Of a stretch of 64,000 bases of DNA, positions 61,359-64,000 are shown piece by piece (the first letter of the stretch is position 1; every line of letters begins with the position of its first letter). A model generated the notes under the pieces. That model made no database searches. It was not told the origin of the DNA and saw only the letters and a list, made by a program, of their open reading frames with translations. The stretch is from contig JAJQJQ010000046.1 in assembly GCA_028622995.1 (NCBI GenBank), positions 1,426,001 to 1,490,000 of the forward strand, written 5' to 3'. Source of the stretch: Panagrolaimus kolymaensis (taxonomy: Eukaryota > Nematoda > Chromadorea > Rhabditida > Panagrolaimidae). The translations under genes were made by a program, and so were the position numbers.

Positions 61359-62914
61359 ATGTTGAAGTTTTTATTCTCAATCGCTCGACGCCCTCGCAAC
61401 ATCGTCACCTTTTCAACAACAACAAAAATGAACGAAAAATATCCTCATCCAAAATTAACGAAGAAACGGTCAAATGTTTCCCTTGTTGGTATGTTTCTTA
61501 GTTGTTTATCTTTTTTGTTGTTGATTTTAATATTCCATTTTTAGATGATCTTTCAAAATGTCAAAAGCTCAATGTCGATGATTTCATAGAAAAGCTGATG
61601 ACATGCGTTGGTTCAGATGGTAAAGTCAAAGATTTTTTAACCGATCCTGCAATCATTGAACAAATATGCTTGTTAGCAATGTGAGTTTTCTTTTATCGTT
61701 GTTGTTCATTCAAAGATTTATTATTGTTAAATATTTTTTAGTGATAATTTGAGAAAATTACCATCAATGTTAGAACCATCACCTAAAATCAATATCGTTG
61801 GCGATCTTCATGGACAATTTACTGATTTATTACGAATATTTGAACGTTGTGGATCTCCTCAAACTACTGTAAGTTGTTGTTGCTTCATTTTTTCCATTTT
61901 CATTAAATAATTTGTTGACTTTTTAGAGATATCTTTTCCTTGGTGATTATGTTGATCGTGGACCAAATTCACTTGAAACAATCTGTCTATTATTATTACT
62001 TCGAATAAAATATCCTTTCAATATTTATATGCTTCGTGGAAATCATGAATGCTCAACAATCAATCGTGTTTATGGATTTCATGATGAATGTGAAGATCGC
62101 TTTCAAAATATTCCTATTGATGAAACTGTATGGGGTGTAAAAGAGGTTGATCTCAAAGGAACATTAGTATGGTATCGATTTCAAGTAAGTGTATTTCTTG
62201 TTTCATTCCTTTGTATGTACTTTATGCGTGTGCTTTTTTAGGATGTCTTCAACTGGTTACCAATGACAGCGTTAATAAGCAACAAAATTTTATGTATGCA
62301 TGGTGGACTATCTCCTGATTTAGTTTCGCTTGATCAATTAAAACATCTTGAAAGACCAATTGATCCTGAATGTGCTGGAATTCATGTCGACTTACTTTGG
62401 TTTGCTTTTACTGGTTTACTTGCTTTTATAAATATAAGTTTGGTTATTTTTAGGTCAGATCCTGATCCTCTTATGCCTAATGGTGAAGCTGATGCAGATT
62501 GGGGTCCATCTGCACGTGGAATAAGTTCACATTTTAATGTCAAAGCTGTAAATACTGCATGCAAAACTCTTGGATTAGATATGATTGTACGAGCTCATCA
62601 AGTGGTTCAAGATGGTTATGAATTTTTTGCTAATCGAAAACTTGTTACAATTTTTTCTGCGCCTAATTATTGTGGACAATATAATAACAGTGGAGCTATT
62701 ATGTTTGTTGATAGTAATTTGGGAATATCCTTTCAAGTAAGTCGTTCATATTTGTCTTTTTTTGTTTTCTTGAAAAACAAATTTTTAGGTTATCAAACCT
62801 CAAGCTGGGCCACAAACCAAGAAATCATCCAAATCAACTGAAGTGAACTTCGATGACATTGACATCGATGCTTTGATTGCAGAAGGATCGGCAGAATCAA
62901 CTGAAAAAATATAG
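61359..62914 (+). CDS. PP1-like serine/threonine protein phosphatase with insertion
   Basis: Exons 61359-61488, 61545-61680, 61742-61868, 61927-62184, 62242-62399, 62454-62736, 62789-62914; 405 residues. All PPP metal and phosphate motifs are present: GDLHGQ (109-114), GDYVDRG (137-143), GNHE (169-172), [23 protein letters not shown] and [17 protein letters not shown], the last two PP1-type. Departures from canonical PP1: an insert of about 14 residues after ECEDRFQNI ([15 protein letters not shown]), so the usual RYNIKLWKTF is disrupted; a C-terminal acidic tail; and an N-terminal leader [18 protein letters not shown] that looks like a mitochondrial presequence (basic, no acids). A shorter start at Met24 (MNEKYPHPK) is possible. 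Nematodes have many such divergent, often sperm-expressed PP1 paralogs. Confidence 0.9.
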
Positions 62915-63775
62915 TAATCATCAATCAACCTTTTTTTTATTGTAAATTTCAAATAAATAATGTTTTTTCTTTTTTGTTTTTGTTTGTTGATATTCCCATC
63001 TGGATTTTTTTATGCATCCTTCGAAGGTTCTGACATGTTCAAAAGTTAGAAAAAAGCTTCCTTCTTTCAATTAGCTTTTCCAAATTAGATTGCCATACTT
63101 TTGCTAGCAAGTTAACATATTCGAGCAATGGAAGCAGTAATAATATGAATAAGAGGATGGTTTGGGAAAACAAAGGAAGGTGGTTTAAAACAACCTTTTG
63201 TTGTTAGATCAAGACTATGGTTAATACTTTACAATCAATAGCCACCAAATGATATGATTCATAGTGTATTATTTTCAACTTTATAAAATGAGTTGCAACC
63301 AATCTTAAATGGTTCTTTTTAAGCTAACATGAGTTTTATAACAGGATCTCCATTTTTAATGTATTCAAGATACAGCAAAATATCTGATTGAGGCAAAGCA
63401 TTTTGATTATGGAAAATTTTCGATATAACTAACGAACAAAAAACTCAGCAGCTCGTAAGTAAGTAAGTTAAACAAAAAAATATGAAATGGTGATTCGCAA
63501 AGCTAAAATAAATGCTTTGATGAATCAATGGCGGCGATAACTTTGCAAAAAAAAAGCTAGCATCCATCAACCTCGAAGAATATGCAATTATTCAAACTTT
63601 TTATTTCCAACACAGATTATTTGGCTTAGAGTCCTCGAATGTGCTACTCGCATTTTTTTGCTGACAAATGCGAGTTGAAGGTTCTCCTCTTCTTTTTTTT
63701 CATCAACGGTTTTTGAAACTTTCATTTACTTTGAAATTTATTACTTTTTTCCAAGTTCAATAAATCGTCATCATC
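62915..63775. other. Intergenic before proteasome alpha 2
   Basis: AAATAAATAATG poly(A) signal near 62952, AT-rich spacer, and a 10-base perfect hairpin (ACTCGCATTT at 63646-63655 with its complement at 63666-63675) about 100 bases before the next start. No gene recognised. Confidence 0.5.
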
Positions 63776-64000
63776 ATGGGAGATCATTATGGCTTTTCTT
63801 TAACAACCTTCAGGTAATCCTTTAACTTTTTCTCCTTGCATTCTCATATCTTTTCGTTCTTTTTAGTCCATCCGGCAAGCTTATGCAAATCGAATATGCC
63901 TTAAATGCTGTTAAAAATGGTCAACCTTCTGTTGGACTTCGAGGTTTGTAAATTTTCCCAAGCTTTTTGATTTTACTCATTGTTATTTCTTTTTTAGCTA
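63776..64000 (+). CDS. pas-2: 20S proteasome subunit alpha 2, N-terminus (cut by window edge)
   Basis: Exons 63776-63813, 63867-63943 and 63998 onward. The visible protein MGDHYGFSLTTFSPSGKLMQ, IEYALNAVKNG and QPSVGLRA is the proteasome alpha-subunit N-terminal signature; YGFSLTTFSPSGKL and AVKNGQPSVG match PSMA2/PAS-2 best. Alpha 2 is part of the gated outer ring of the 20S core. The remaining about 190 residues lie beyond the window. Confidence 0.92.

Overview
This is nuclear DNA of a nematode. It is AT-rich and its genes are broken by many 45-70 bp introns with GTAAG/GTTAG donors and TTTTTAG or TTTCAG acceptors. Several genes have a splice-acceptor-like TTTTTAG just before the start codon, as expected for spliced-leader trans-splicing. 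The gene set is worm-like: NFI factor, TWK potassium channel, TIL-type inhibitor, ZIP transporter, METTL4/DAMT-1. Clade IV (panagrolaimid/tylenchid) is my guess from base composition and intron style; no marker gene was available to test it. Exon junctions below were traced by hand; reading frame and splice phase close for every complete gene listed.

Layout. 1-7.4 kb: two minus-strand genes, the N-terminal part of a UBR3-type ubiquitin ligase and a complete nuclear factor I gene, followed by about 4 kb of low-complexity sequence upstream of the latter. 11.4-19.1 kb: a plus-strand run of a four-helix membrane protein, a divergent protein kinase, ribosome-biogenesis factor EBP2, a ZIP zinc transporter and METTL4. 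A broken second copy of the EBP2 promoter and first exon lies before the kinase. 19.3-24.8 kb: three minus-strand genes, a cathepsin L flanked by two tandemly duplicated Cys/His zinc-finger-like repeat genes. 27.0-29.3 kb: a TTAA-flanked inverted-repeat segment resembling T2/Kolobok transposons that encloses an OTU-family protease gene. 30.5-37.8 kb: a Pro/Gln-rich tail-anchored protein, a secreted TIL inhibitor, a LITAF-like protein and ASCC1. 38.1-50.0 kb: nucleoporin NUP205 followed closely by SMC6, with a complete two-pore potassium channel gene on the opposite strand inside one NUP205 intron. 50.7-64 kb: an ERp18-like thioredoxin-fold protein, a large coiled-coil protein, valyl-tRNA synthetase, AP endonuclease IV (APN-1), a PP1-like phosphatase and the start of proteasome subunit alpha 2.

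Most genes are housekeeping (protein turnover, nuclear pore, genome maintenance, translation, ribosome assembly). Tight same-strand pairs (EBP2-ZIP-METTL4; NUP205-SMC6) suggest nematode operons. The least expected parts are the OTU gene inside the TTAA element, the nested antisense channel with unusual selectivity filters, the zinc-finger-repeat duplication in which one copy has lost its C-terminal domains, and the dead EBP2 promoter/exon copy.
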